This document shows, in pieces, positions 22,243 to 33,853 of a stretch of 64,000 nt of DNA (position 1 is its first letter; each line of letters begins with the position of its first letter). The notes below the pieces were generated by a model. It had not been told where the DNA came from and ran no database searches. It saw only the letters and a list, made by a program, of their open reading frames with translations. The translations under genes and the position numbers were made by a program. Source of the DNA: Garcia nutans (Eukaryota > Streptophyta > Magnoliopsida > Malpighiales > Euphorbiaceae); the NCBI GenBank assembly GCA_947685225.1, contig CANTUV010000009.1, positions 2,666,001 through 2,730,000 of the forward strand. Direction: 5' to 3'.

Positions 22243-22362
22243 TGGGCTGCACGCACTAGAAGTGCTAGTATACATCCGTTATATGTGCGCCAAGACTGTT
22301 TTATTTCCCGCGAAAATTTAATTTCACAACATGAGGGGGGGAGAAAAGAAGTGAAACCCTAA
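22243..22362 (+). promoter_or_regulatory. Candidate promoter elements of the RCL1-like gene
   Basis: Three motifs known from plant ribosome-biogenesis and cell-cycle promoters lie close together: a site II TGGGCT (22243-22248), an E2F-type TTTCCCGCGAAA (22304-22315), and a telo-box AAACCCTAA (22354-22362). They precede the gene in the right orientation. The link to RCL1 is inferred from position and function. Confidence 0.4.
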
Positions 22363-22399
22363 TAAAGGGCATTTTAGTCTTTTAACATTTCTATTATTT

Positions 22400-22689
22400 T
22401 TAACTTTCTCTTGTCACGACTCAGGGTTCTCTCTCACCCAGCCCACCATCATCTTCATCGGCAGCCATCCTGCCTGCTCACCATCATCTTCATCGCAGCC
22501 GCCGCCTCTCCCCCAGCACCTGCCTTTCACCAGTCTCCGTCATCGTTAACCCAGCTTGCTCACCATCCTCTTCATCGCAGCCGCCGCACCAGTCACCATC
22601 ATCGCCAACCCAACCTGCTTAGCATCCTCTTCATCGCAAACTGCCGTTTCAGACCTCCATCGCTGTTGCTAAAGCTTGACGGGCTGCTG
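22400..22689 (+). other. GC-richer, pyrimidine-rich block, possible non-coding first exon
   Basis: It contains an imperfect 60-70-bp repeat built on CACCATCATCTTCATCGCAG and has no ATG on the plus strand. It ends in a possible splice donor (CTG then GTATAT at 22690). It could be a 5' UTR exon of the RCL1-like gene. A second candidate 5' UTR exon with donor GTAAGC ends at about 22997. Neither can be proved from sequence. Confidence 0.35.
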
Positions 22690-23435
22690 GTATATTTTTT
22701 TATTAATTCTTTATTTACTTTATTTTAATTTTTTTTATGAATATTAAGTCTTGATTTTTAAATTTTCTTAAAAACTTGTGTGCCTGACCCAGCAAGTGCC
22801 TGAGGCTTACTACTGTATGAATCATTTATATTTGATTAAAATCTGTCAAATTTTTATAATTTAAATTTTATTTTTAAATTTATTATGGTTGAACGGACAA
22901 TGTTAAGCGGGTTTGGGGCTGGGACGAATACGGATAATTTAAACAGCTTCGGGAATTGGAAGAACAAAAAACCCCAAAGCCCTAGCGCCGATCTGTAAGC
23001 TATATTTGTTTCAAAAGTATGGTTTTGGTTTGGTAATTTTATGCTATTATGCTAAATAATGGAGGGTTGGATGTCTTGTAATTCAGTTCAAAGGCTTAAT
23101 TAGCTGTGAACTTTTTGCCCGTGCTTGATTATTCAATTTAGAACTTCAAATATATAACCTTGACTATAATTCTAAGGCTGCTTATTAATAAAATTAATAA
23201 TTTATGGGGCTCTGGGTTTCTTTTGCTTGTATTTTATCTGGCTATAATGTCTTAGGTTTGCCTTGGAATGCTTATAACAGCAACCTTGGGGCCTCTCTGA
23301 TTCTTGAAGTTTTGAAAAACCTTATGTCTTCATTTTTTTAAATTTACGGTTTTAATTTGCTACTGGATGATATTTTGGGATGGTTTTGGTTTTGATGCTA
23401 AGAAATCACCCCAATACACAACATCAGAAGCAATT

Positions 23436-26400
23436 ATGGGGAAGATGAGTTACAAGAAGTTAAAGGGAAGCCAAAATCTCCGTCAGAGACTGCTATTAGC
23501 TACCCTCTCTGCCACTCCTGTTCTAATCGAGGATATTCGCTCTGACGACACTCTGCCAGGCCTCCGGCCGCATGAGGTCTCCTTCCTCCGCCTCCTCGAG
23601 AGAGTATCTGATGACTGTCTCATCGAAATCAATGAAACTGGTAATTGCTAACCTTAATCTGCATACTAAGTAGAATTGATTAGTCTGTATATTTTGGGTT
23701 TTAGATGTGTATTGATTTTATGAAAACTTGGTTTCTGTTTGATGGAAAACTAGTGCTTAATAAACTTTCACCTCCTCATTTTTTAAGGGTTTAAGCTTTT
23801 TCTTTTTGCCCTTTCATTTGATGCTTTGCAATTATTCCTTGTTTTGATTTCATCAAATGTATGCTGCAGGCACAAAGTTTAAGTACAAGCCTGGGATTGT
23901 GATGGGCGGGAAACATCTTGTCCATGACTGTGGTGTTAGTCGATCAATTGGCTATTTCCTAGAGCCATTGATTGTTCTTGGGTTGTTTGCCAAGAAAGCC
24001 CTTACTATAAGGCTCAAAGGTATGTGGCATGTGCTTAGGATTTTTAACAATTGCGTATTCATTTTTGTTGCTTGGCTTCTTAGTTTCTTTCACAATCATT
24101 GACGTGCTCAAACCCTGGAGTTGGGTTGCATGTAAAATTAACGTAGAAAAGGGGGCCAACTAATAGATATATGGCTTATTATCAATTAGTCCATTCTTTA
24201 GTTTATTTATTTTTTACCAATATATAATTTTGAAACTAATTTTAGTTATGATAAATGGTCTGCAATTTCAACTTATGATTAGACTATAGGCCAAAATCGG
24301 TCATTTTCAGACTACACTCCATAATGGAAAATTGTTGAATCTTTTTGCTGAGTGTCCCTTCTACTCAAGCAGGAATGAAGTATGTATGCTATATTATGTA
24401 AAAAGAAAGATGCAATTTCTGGTGGGATCTTGGAAATGTAAGCTATTTATATGTTGCATGAGGATGAAAGATTTGGGTTGTAATCTTTCCTAGTCATAGA
24501 CCTGGTTGTTATCACTTTCACTTGTTAAAAATGATTACTGCTTTCCTTTTTTAGTGGAAGTTCTGATTTCATAGGCCTTGACCCACTATGTTGAAGAAGT
24601 AGAATTGAAAGTCTATTTAATGCTCTTACTTCTGTCATCATTTTGCTTTTTGAGGAGCAGAATATTTTCATATTGGTGTTTGTCCATGTGCATATGCATA
24701 TTGGCGTTTTGATGTTTGGAGATGTTAATTGTGAAAAATATACCATGACTTTTTTGAGGTTTCACAAACTCTTGAACATGGCATGTTTATTTTGTTAATT
24801 TTTGCAACTCTGGTTCTCATGAAGATTGGACACACATGTAAATTCACTTTACTTTCCCCAGACAAATAAAGGCACCTGAATCTAACTAGTTTAACCAATA
24901 TGCATCTTTGCTCATTTTATATTTTGCGGACATCATTTTAGATACCAAGAGTTATTAAGCTTGTAGTACATCCATTTTTATGAATCAATAGAGACACCAA
25001 TGTAGACAGCCAGTCACATGAATGAGTAACTGGTGAGGCAAGCATGAATTGGCCTCTTCCCTCTCTGTCAAATCTCCTAAAGAATTTATTCTTGAAACTG
25101 ATCTGCACGGCCAAATTGTATATTATAATTATTTAGAAATGTGAAGAACTTGATAATTTTAATTATTGCACAAATGCTGTTAGATAACCAAATCCTGCTA
25201 CTCAGTTCCGAATTACTTATGACATAATTAGAGGAGCAATCTAGCATGTAGATCTTTGAGGCCTTTTGGAAGTCCTTCCCAAGTTTTATACATATTCACA
25301 AGAAAAGTCATTTTCACCTTTTACTTCATGAGAAGTGCTTAACACAATACTAAAAGACATGCATGGAATGTTTGGAGTGATGCTATGACTTAAAAGGTTC
25401 TAATAATTGTCTAAGATTTCAACCAAATCGACAGACCTCAAAACATAAAAATTAATGATGTTGCCATGATTTTTGGTTTTCATATTGTGTACAGAATTAG
25501 AAATCACAATTTTTACATGTTATTATAGTAATAGATATTCTATTGTTTTCAGGAATTACAAATGATTCTAAGGACCCGTGTGTTGACACTTTCCGGTCTA
25601 CGACCTTACCTATGTTGAAGAGATTTGGAGTTCCTTCAGAAGGATTGCAGCTGAAAATAGAGAGTCGTGGAGTTCCACCTCATGGAGGTGGAGAAGTAGT
25701 CTTAACCATTCCTCCTGTGCAAAGTCTAATGGTGAGATTTTGAACTAATGGTGGTTTATTTATATTGCATTTATTTATTTTTAAAAAAATCTTCTGTGTT
25801 CTGCTCTATAGGCAGTCACCTGGATTGATGAGGGATTGGTTAAGAGGATTAGAGGGGTCACTTTCTCAACTAGGGTATCCTCTCAGTTTGACAATACTAT
25901 GGTACATGCTGCTCGTGGACTTTTGAATCCTTTGCTTCCTGATGTTCATATTTTTACAGATCATAGAGCTTGGGGTCCACAGGCTGGAAAGTATGCTTTC
26001 TGTCCTTATATATATAATTTAAAAATGTGATTTTCTTTTTAGCATGCTAGGGTGGTATTTACATAGATGGTGATGTTATGACAGTTCACCTGGTTATGGA
26101 ATTTCCTTGGTTGCTGAAACTACTACTGGTTGCTTCATCTCTGCTGATACAGCAGTTTCTCATGCTCGGGGGGATGATATAGGTGAAACTGAAGATGAGA
26201 AAAAAGAGTTGATGCCTGCAGAGGATGTTGGTGAACAAGTTGCATCTCTTCTCCTTGAACAGATTGAGCAGAGTGGAGTTGTAGATTCGACACACCAGGT
26301 CTGTGCTATTTCTTCTTCCTTTCTGTTATTTTTTCTGTTCTAGCGTCCTTGACAAAATTTGTTTAGCAAAGTTCCTTTTATAATCGTAAAATCAAGAAAG

Positions 26401-27002
26401 TTCCTTTTACAATTGTAAATTCAAAATATCTGTCTCTCACTTTCTCTTTAAGATCTTTGTATAAAAATGACGTTAAAGTTGCACAGAGGGAGATGTAACA
26501 GATGTTAAAGTTGCATAAAGAGGGAGACAAGTATCTTCTGTAGTAGTTTAAAAATTATTGGTGATGGATCATTTTTATAGACTAATAAAGAAAATTGCTT
26601 TCAAATTCTAATTTTGAAGAACTTTATGTTCCTTACCAAAGATTGAGCCAAAGGAAGGTTGTAATCTGATTCTTATTTCCGATAAGAGAGTGAAAAGTGA
26701 AACACTTCATGTCAGTTGTGAATTTCCAATGATGCACTATCTTTGTTTCATTCTACCATCTTCTAGTCATTGCTTTTATCTTTGGCTTGCAGGGTTTATT
26801 GTTTCTTCTATGTGCATTATGTCCGCAAGATGTGTCGAAGATTCTTGTGGGAAAGCTCTCACCCTATGGAATAAAAACTCTTAGAAATATCAGAGATTTT
26901 CTTGGGGTTAAGTTTGTTATTAAGCCGGATCCATCAACAGGGAAAGTGATACTCAAATGTGTGGGATGCGGGTTGAGAAACCTTTCAAGAAAGAGTTCAT
27001 AA
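23436..27002 (+). CDS. RCL1: RNA 3'-terminal phosphate cyclase-like protein, RCL1 type
   Basis: Six coding exons (23436-23640, 23870-24019, 25553-25731, 25812-25990, 26085-26298, 26793-27002) join in phase to 378 codons plus TAA, the usual family length. Signatures include LKGSQNLRQRLLLATLSATP, GLRPHEVSFLRLLERV, ESRGVPPHGGGEVVLTIP, RIRGVTFSTRV, YGISLVAETTTGC and LCPQDVSKILVG. RCL1 proteins share the RtcA fold but lack cyclase activity. In yeast RCL1 works with the GTPase BMS1 in the small-subunit processome, at the early pre-rRNA cleavages in the nucleolus. The same role is expected here. The N-terminus MGKMSYKKLKGSQN is the first plausible Met in exon 1. Intron 2 is long, about 1.5 kb. No damage was seen. 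Confidence 0.93.
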
Positions 27003-27969
27003 ACGGCTCAATAACTATATGAGATGTAGATTCTGTGCCAGGATATGATTTGCATATAGTTGAGTTTTTGTCAAGAAGGGGTGACGTGGAATTCATATAA
27101 AAAATTTGCAGCTCCCAAGCAATCCGTCAACTTGGTCTCACTTCAGCTGTATTGCCAGTAAAAAGCAGCCCGTGTTTTCCCCTTGAAAGACGTGAGAGAA
27201 TTTTAATTTTTAGTTGCCAATTTATTTGGGGCGATATTAGTAGTGTGAGTTTGCCACATTGGCTGCTGATGTTTGTGCTCCCTCTAGTTGATCAATTATG
27301 TGCTTTGCAGGGAGCAAAAAAACTTACTGATCTGGACAAGAGAGTAAACTTTTGCATAATGTATTTTCAATTATTACTTGAATCCTGATGTATGAGTTAA
27401 GATTCATTATCTTGATTTAGAATTTCCATGAAAGTTCACTTATGAGCTGATCAACCTTTGATATAGAATTATGATGTTATGTGTTTTTCTCTTACATAAA
27501 GCTGCAATGTCAAGTACAATAAATCTACAGCCTTTTCATAAAATTATGAAAGGATGAATTTTTAATATTTTGTGTAATGTGATTGCTTAGTTATATATAA
27601 ACATAAAGATCATAATTAGTAAACATGTGAAATGTGGAATTGTTTTATGTTCTTAGATATAATTCTTGAATATATCAAGTAGAAAACTTAAAAAATGAAA
27701 AAACAAAAAATGAACCGTTGATTATAAATTGTTGAATTAGATTACCTTGTTTGTCCACAGCAATTTGAATGAATTTAAGTTGATTGTGAACACCTTTACC
27801 AATGACTGGACATTAAATTGAAGTAAGAAAGAAGTTTCAACATCAATGACTCAGCAAATTTTGTAATTAATTCCTCCAAAAAATAGTCTTTCATTTAACA
27901 TATAGCGTTGGAGTTTGGAAAAGAAAATCAAAAGATTAAAATTCCTTGCAAATCATGGTAAAATAACAG
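27003..27969. other. 3' flank of the RCL1-like gene
   Basis: Presumed 3' UTR followed by AT-rich intergenic DNA. No further gene recognised. Confidence 0.5.
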
Positions 27970-30375
27970 ATACTTGAAAAAAAAAAAGAAAAGAAAAGAA
28001 AAACATTGTCAGACCATAGCAGAAATTGTTGAACAAAGAGGGAAAAGGATCAAAATTTTCTGTTTTTTGCCTGTGATAAGCCTTTCTGAAGTTTAGTAGC
28101 TATAGGATACAAACTGAACTGCAAAAGAAGAACAACATATGACTTCCCAGTGATTACATGAAATTTATAGTGTTCCTCACTGCAGTAAATATGAAAACGC
28201 ATATATATCAGGCTTAAGTTCCACAATGATATTTTAGAATGGGAATCTCAGCAAACATCTGATTTGGGAAATTAGGATATTCAGGAAGAAAACTTTCAAT
28301 GAAATTCATACATCAGAAACTAGTATAGCTACATATGCAAGGACATCCAATCAAAGTCAATGCTGAAACAAGCTCACAAATCATTGCCCGTTGATTAGGT
28401 TATTCTTCTCTCAAACATGTTCTGGCAATCACTTCCTTTCCAATTGTAGTAAACTTAATATGATCCTAGCCACTGAGAATTTGACTAATGCAGGACAGGA
28501 TAAAAGCAAGGATGCATCAATCTGCAATTTATAAAACTTGGAAAACAGAAACTCTTATTAATTCATTTTCCCTTTTATTACGAAGTCTTACATAACACAT
28601 TCCCATGTTCTCATGCATTGAATCATGATAGATGCGTAGGTAAGGGACAGAAAATCAAGAAGCCCGACAGAAGTTGCTGTTGAATAAAGAGGAAAAAGGA
28701 TAAAATTTACCACTTCTACACTGGCTAACATTAAAGTTGATTAGCCATAGGAAAAAAATTGAACTGCAAAAGCTGAAAAACACACTGCCTTCCATTGATT
28801 GCAGGCAATTCAGATAGTTCCTTGCTGAAGCAAAATATGACCCAGCATTTGCTATGCTAAAGAAAAGCAAAATATGATTTGATTTTGCCTCACCAAATTC
28901 TCCACAAGCAATCTAGTGTATTCTAATTTGTAGGTTAAAACAATGTACAAGCACTAAACACAATGTATCCATTCAACATGGAAAAAGAAACCATCATTGT
29001 GGAAAATTTGTCCACCAGCTGTGTTCTTCCTAATTAGTTAATTGTTTATTTTTCCCTTATTATCATAGGCTGCATTCTTACCTAATTAGTTAGATTCTAT
29101 AATCCAGGACATAATTCTAGGATGTTTCCTAAAGTAAATATGCTGTATAAATATGTGTATGATTGTTCAATAAAAATATGAAGCGTAAAATTTTGCACTA
29201 TCATTAATCCATTTTTCTCTTTTGCTGAAATACAATTTGACTTACAAGAATCTCAGTGTCAGATACCAGATTTGGTTCTTGTTGTCACCTGAATCATGAG
29301 AAATACATATAAACATGTAGGGCATGTAATTGTTAGAACCACGGTTGAAGTTGTTGAATTAACAAGTGAAAAGATCATATTATATTCTGTTTCGGCCTGT
29401 AATTTAAGTTTATTAGCTGTAGGATACAAACCAAACTGAAAGAGTAGAACAACATAGAATTTTACCCATTGATCACAAGCAAAGCAGACAACTCCTACCT
29501 GAAGCAAAGTATAAAAATTGGCCTAATATTCCACATACAGGTTCTAGAATGAAAACTTAAGCAAATATACCGGTTCTAGATTGAAAGCTCAAGCAAACAT
29601 CTGACATAGGAAACTAGGATAGTCAAGCAAACTTTTTGAGACGATCATATATGAGGAACTAAGATAGGTACATATGCAGGGATGTCAAATCAAAGACATT
29701 GTTCAAACCATCACCCTAATTATTGTCCTTTGATCAAGCGATTCTCTCCAGCATGTTCTCTCAATCACTTCCCTTTCAGTTCTATAAACATAATTAAATA
29801 TCCAAAATTCCATGATGCTGCAGGCAACTTACAACTCGACTAAAGCAGAATAATAATAATAAAAAAAGAGAGAACATGAATGCAATATGTTAAACATGAT
29901 AAATAAGAAGCATTTATTATTCATTTGCACTTTTTGCTCAGAATAAAAACTTATTTGCAATAATCTTGGAGCTTTCACGCATAGAGTCTAACTAATTGTG
30001 TATAAAAAAGGTATGGGACACAAAATTCAGAAAGTTCGCAATTTCGGTTGAATAAACAGGTTGAAGGGATAAAATTTTAGTGTTTCTACTCACAATTTAC
30101 ATCCACGCTGAAGCAAATGCACAAATGGATATCAATAGAAATAAGCTCGACGTTTATATGGCTCAGCAAACATCAATGTGGGAAACCATAATAGGAACAT
30201 GCAGAAGGACATCACATAAAATGCCACTCAAATCAGCTAACATATTGTTATCGTTTGATTAGGTGATTCTCTCAAGCATGTTTTGGCAAATAACTCCCAC
30301 CCAATTCTTGTAAGCATAATTCCATAATCAAAGGTTGAATGGTGTTAGTCATCAACAATTTGACTAATGCAGGTA
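27970..30375. repeat. Decayed tandem copies of the PPR gene's 3' flank
   Basis: Three to four related stretches lie in the same orientation at about 28010-28510, 28660-28860 (partial), 29340-29850 and 30020-30375. Shared phrases include ATAGGATACAAACTGAACTG, AGCAAACATCTGA, ACATATGCAAGGACATC, TTCTCTCAAACATGTTCTGG and the ending TTTGACTAATGCAGG. The last copy runs into the stop-codon region of the PPR gene, where TTTGACTAATGCAGG encodes its C-terminal end on the minus strand. Divergence is high. No PPR coding blocks were seen between copies. Confidence 0.6.
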
Positions 30376-31586
30376 CAGCTAGGAGAATCAGTTCTTGAAA
30401 ATATACGGCCTAGAATGTGCCTCCACATCCCCATTTTTGGGACAAAACCTTGCTTCACCATTTGCTTCAAAACCAAATCAATCTCTCCAATCAGCTTCTC
30501 CTTACAAAGCCCATGAATTAACTTCTTGTAAGATACAAAACTAGGACTGTTACCCTCACAAACCATCATATCCATGAACCGTTTTGCCTCCAAAAACTTT
30601 CCTACATCAAGCAAGCCATACAAAACCTCTTGATAAGACCCTGCATTTGGTTCACACCCCTTGAGCTTCATTTTCTCCAGAAGCTCCATTGCCTCTTCAA
30701 TCCTATGTTGCTTCCTCAACCCTGAAATCAAGATATTGAAAGTGATCGCGTCCACATCAATCCCCTCATTTTCCATTCTCTCAAGCAACCCAAATGCCTT
30801 CTTCACGTCCCCTTTTGCACATAAGTAATGCATAAGCGTTGAGAAAGTTCTCACATTAGGCCTGCATCTTTGTTTAGGAAATTCGTCGAGTACATAGAAT
30901 GCAGCATCTAAATCCCCATTTTCAGATAATCCTTTAATGAGAATATTAAGAGAGCAAGCATCAATCTCTACACCCAACATCGGAGCTTTCACATATATCT
31001 CACGAACTACATCAAAAAGCTTTGCAGATACAAACAAATTCAAAACAAGATTAAAAGTTTTCACATTTGGCCAACTATTATAAGCCTTTGGCATATCTAA
31101 AAGGATTTCTCTTGCTTTCTCAATTCGACCAGCTAAATGGCCATAAATCTTGATAACATTGTAAAAGAAATCGGTTGATAAACGGCAAGACTTTTCAAGT
31201 TTGATTCTTTGCATAATTTCTTCAATGGCATCAAAGCTTTTGGCTTGGGCAAGTTGGTTTATAACAAGAGCGTAAATAGCTTCATTGGGTTTATAATCCT
31301 TTCGCTTTGAGTACTGGTTCCAGATTGATATCACTGAATTTGGGTCTTCAATGTTTTGAAAAATTCTTAAAACTTCATTTCGAGACAACCAGTCTTTATG
31401 GTTCAGCTTGTAGTGAGCACTGGCAGTATGTTGGAGTGATTGTGAAGAAGAAGAAGAAGAATAAGGTAATGAAGAGGAAGAGTAAAAGGAAGGGAATATA
31501 GAAATTGGGTAATGGATAAAGAGTAGTGAATAAGATTGAAGAGAGTGAAATATTGATTTTTGAACTACAAATGAACGTGAAAACAT
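30345..31586 (-). CDS. Pentatricopeptide repeat protein, P class, mitochondrial type
   Basis: A single-exon gene of 413 codons. It begins MFSRSFVVQKSIFHS, an Arg/Ser-rich amphipathic presequence followed by a Ser-rich stretch, which suggests mitochondrial import. About nine 35-residue PPR motifs follow, e.g. DACSLNILIKGLSENGDLDA, NVRTFSTLMHYLCAKGDVKK, DAITFNILISGLRKQHRIEE and NAGSYQEVLYGLLDVGKFLE. No E, DYW or SMR domain is present. P-class proteins bind organellar RNA to aid processing, stability or translation. It most resembles Arabidopsis At3g14580 as I remember it. The start is the ATG at 31586; upstream in frame is only TTG. No damage was seen. Confidence 0.9.
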   Translation of the reverse strand: MFSRSFVVQKSIFHSLQSYSLLFIHYPISIFPSFYSSSSLPYSSSSSSQSLQHTASAHYKLNHKDWLSRNEVLRIFQNIEDPNSVISIWNQYSKRKDYKPNEAIYALVINQLAQAKSFDAIEEIMQRIKLEKSCRLSTDFFYNVIKIYGHLAGRIEKAREILLDMPKAYNSWPNVKTFNLVLNLFVSAKLFDVVREIYVKAPMLGVEIDACSLNILIKGLSENGDLDAAFYVLDEFPKQRCRPNVRTFSTLMHYLCAKGDVKKAFGLLERMENEGIDVDAITFNILISGLRKQHRIEEAMELLEKMKLKGCEPNAGSYQEVLYGLLDVGKFLEAKRFMDMMVCEGNSPSFVSYKKLIHGLCKEKLIGEIDLVLKQMVKQGFVPKMGMWRHILGRIFSRTDSPSCTCISQIVDD

Positions 31587-32049
31587 TCTGCTTTGGCTGC
31601 AAAGCTGCAACTGACAAGTGCTGAGCTTTGATTTTGTTTTGCATGTGGACAGATTGTTTTGTGCGACCCCTTTCCTTGAATTACTATATACCTAATTTAA
31701 ATAGTGGCTTCGTAAGAGAGGTCTATGAGAAAGGGTTTCATAAAGTGGCTGCTAGGGTTTGCTTTTCCCATCTTCAAAAGAGGGTTTGTTCTCGTGACGA
31801 CGTCTCATACTCTTCTAATTCTCTCTTGATATTCACTAGTGGATTATGGATTTGCGCCGTGGTTTTTTGTTCTTGTGTGCTTATGTGTTTAACATTTGCT
31901 TATCGTAGTTATTGTTGCTGTTGATCACTTGACCGTGAGGAAGGTCCCGTCTTCCCCCAATACTGCATACAATTAGAATGGCGAATCTTAACGGTTATTT
32001 AACACCCTCTGTTACAAATAATGTTTTTTTTATCAGAAAAAGCTTAGAT
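31587..32049. other. Upstream region of the PPR gene
   Basis: Promoter and 5' UTR of the minus-strand PPR gene. The plus-strand frame at 31628-31924 begins with a non-ATG codon and matches nothing known. Confidence 0.5.
31751..31760 (-). promoter_or_regulatory. Telo-box upstream of the PPR gene
   Basis: Reads AAACCCTAGC on the minus strand, about 165 bases upstream of the PPR start codon. This is a common position and orientation for this promoter element in plant housekeeping genes. Confidence 0.4.
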
Positions 32050-32311
32050 GGTGTTTCTCAAAACTGGAACTTTTCAGCTTATTGTGAATAAGTAATTTTT
32101 AGATTATAATCAGATTAAAAATAAGCAGTTAAGCGTTTCTGTAAACTAGCTAATAATCAGCTGATAATCAGTTTATAATCAGTTAAGTGTTTCTGTAAAA
32201 TCAGCTTATAATCAGTTTTTAATTGTAGAAACTGTCAAAATGACCAAACTGTCCTTGAGTTTATTTATTGTATAAAAATAATTTTTTAAATGTCAATTCA
32301 AAATTTATTTT

Positions 32312-32344
<33 letters not shown>

Positions 32345-32634
32345 TTTAATAATAATAATAATAATAAAATTTCTTTGATGGAAACTAAAGTGTATAAGGT
32401 AGGTAAATTTGAAATATTAAAGATTAGATAGGGATAGTATGATCTTTTACTTGGTCAAAACTGCTTAAAAAATAAGTGCTTAAAAAAAAGTAGCAAAACC
32501 CAACTTTTAAAAAACTGATTAAAATCAGATTATAATCTACTATTTAAGTTTTCAGAAACACTTAAATAAACAACTTATAATCTAAAAACAGCTTATAAGC
32601 AGTTTTGACCAGCTTTTAAGTTTTGAGAAACACC
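32050..32634. mobile_element. MITE-like element with 16-bp terminal inverted repeats
   Basis: The left end GGTGTTTCTCAAAACT is repeated exactly, inverted, at the right end (32619-32634). About 585 bp, non-coding, with internal CAGCTTATAATCAG palindromes and an (ATA)n run at about 32318-32367. No clean target duplication. Confidence 0.65.
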
Positions 32635-33853
32635 CTCTTAATTCTTTAAAAAAAAACAAACATTGCATAAAAGCCTTTACAACAGGCTTGGAGGAATAAT
32701 ACATGTACACGCACAGACATTCTTCAAAAATACCCTAAAAAATAAAAATATTTTTAAAAATATCTACTTTTCTTTGTTAATTTTAAAAATATCTTTTTTT
32801 TATTTTTTAATTTTAAAAATATCACCTTTTGAAGGTATATTTTGGATATATATTTAATATATTAAAGGTATATTCAATTTTCAAATATATATATATATAT
32901 ATTGGATATATATTTAATATATCAAAAATATATAAAAATATATGATATTTTTAAAAAAATTAAAAAAATACTATGCAATATAATTTCCTCTAAATATATA
33001 ACAAGATAAGCTTACCACCTATATCAGCCTCTGCAACCACCACCGTGACCACAACACAGAGCATGGAAAGGAATAAGCAAAACAAACTACACTCAACAAC
33101 CAATGCAACCAAGACAAACCTCCCATCATTCAAGAAAAGACTAGATAAAGAATAAGAAAATGGCCAAATAAATAGAAAATAATGAACAAAGCCACATAAA
33201 GGACAAGGAAATGACCACACCATAAATTGAGATGGGTAAATTTGCTTAAAAACATGACCGAGGTAGACATCACCGGACAAGTGACATCGGTGGCTAAGGA
33301 CCCACAAACTTCAAACTTGAAGGAAAAAAATATAAATGGAAAAATATACCTCCCTCTTGAAATCTTCCTTTAACAATACTTGAAAAATATGTAGAGAGAT
33401 TCACAATCTTAAAGCCAAAGGAAATTGAGCTGATGTTGATCTGCTACCAGCAATATTCTATTCAACAAAGAGAGCTTATTCATCCTACTGTTACGGCCTA
33501 AGAAAAAAAAAAGATTGAGATTTCATAAAAAAATAAAAAGTTTAAACTTTTGTTCAAAAAAACCCCATTGGAATCAAGGTGAAACCTTGGCAAAAGAGGT
33601 CAAGAGAATGCCAAAACAAAACGAGAAAGAAAAGTAAGACCAAATCTACTGAAAATTAAAAGAAAAACTAAAACTAAAACTACATAAAACAAGGATAAAA
33701 AGCAAAAGACTGCCATCGGCCAAGAGGTCAGGGCCAGCGACAACCTAGAACAATTTAAAAGGAGACAAAGAAATAGAGAGGGATGGGCAATGCTAGAGAG
33801 AAAAAGAGTTAGGGTTTTTTTAATCTATAACAAAAAAGTTAGCAATTGTTATG
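32635..33853. other. Unassigned AT-rich and repeat-like DNA
   Basis: No supported gene. 32700-32990 is almost pure A/T with AAAATAT runs. 32990-33800 is purine-rich and may be a decayed retroelement, but no domain is recognisable. Confidence 0.5.

Noticed and set aside
22411..22728. His/Pro/Ser-rich plus-strand open frame
   Set aside because: It starts with TTG, contains no ATG, and is translated from an imperfect CATCATCTTC repeat; better read as possible 5' UTR.
32990..33307. Hydrophobic minus-strand frame that could be a membrane protein
   Set aside because: No ATG-led start with coding character, no family resemblance; the surrounding DNA looks like decayed repeat.
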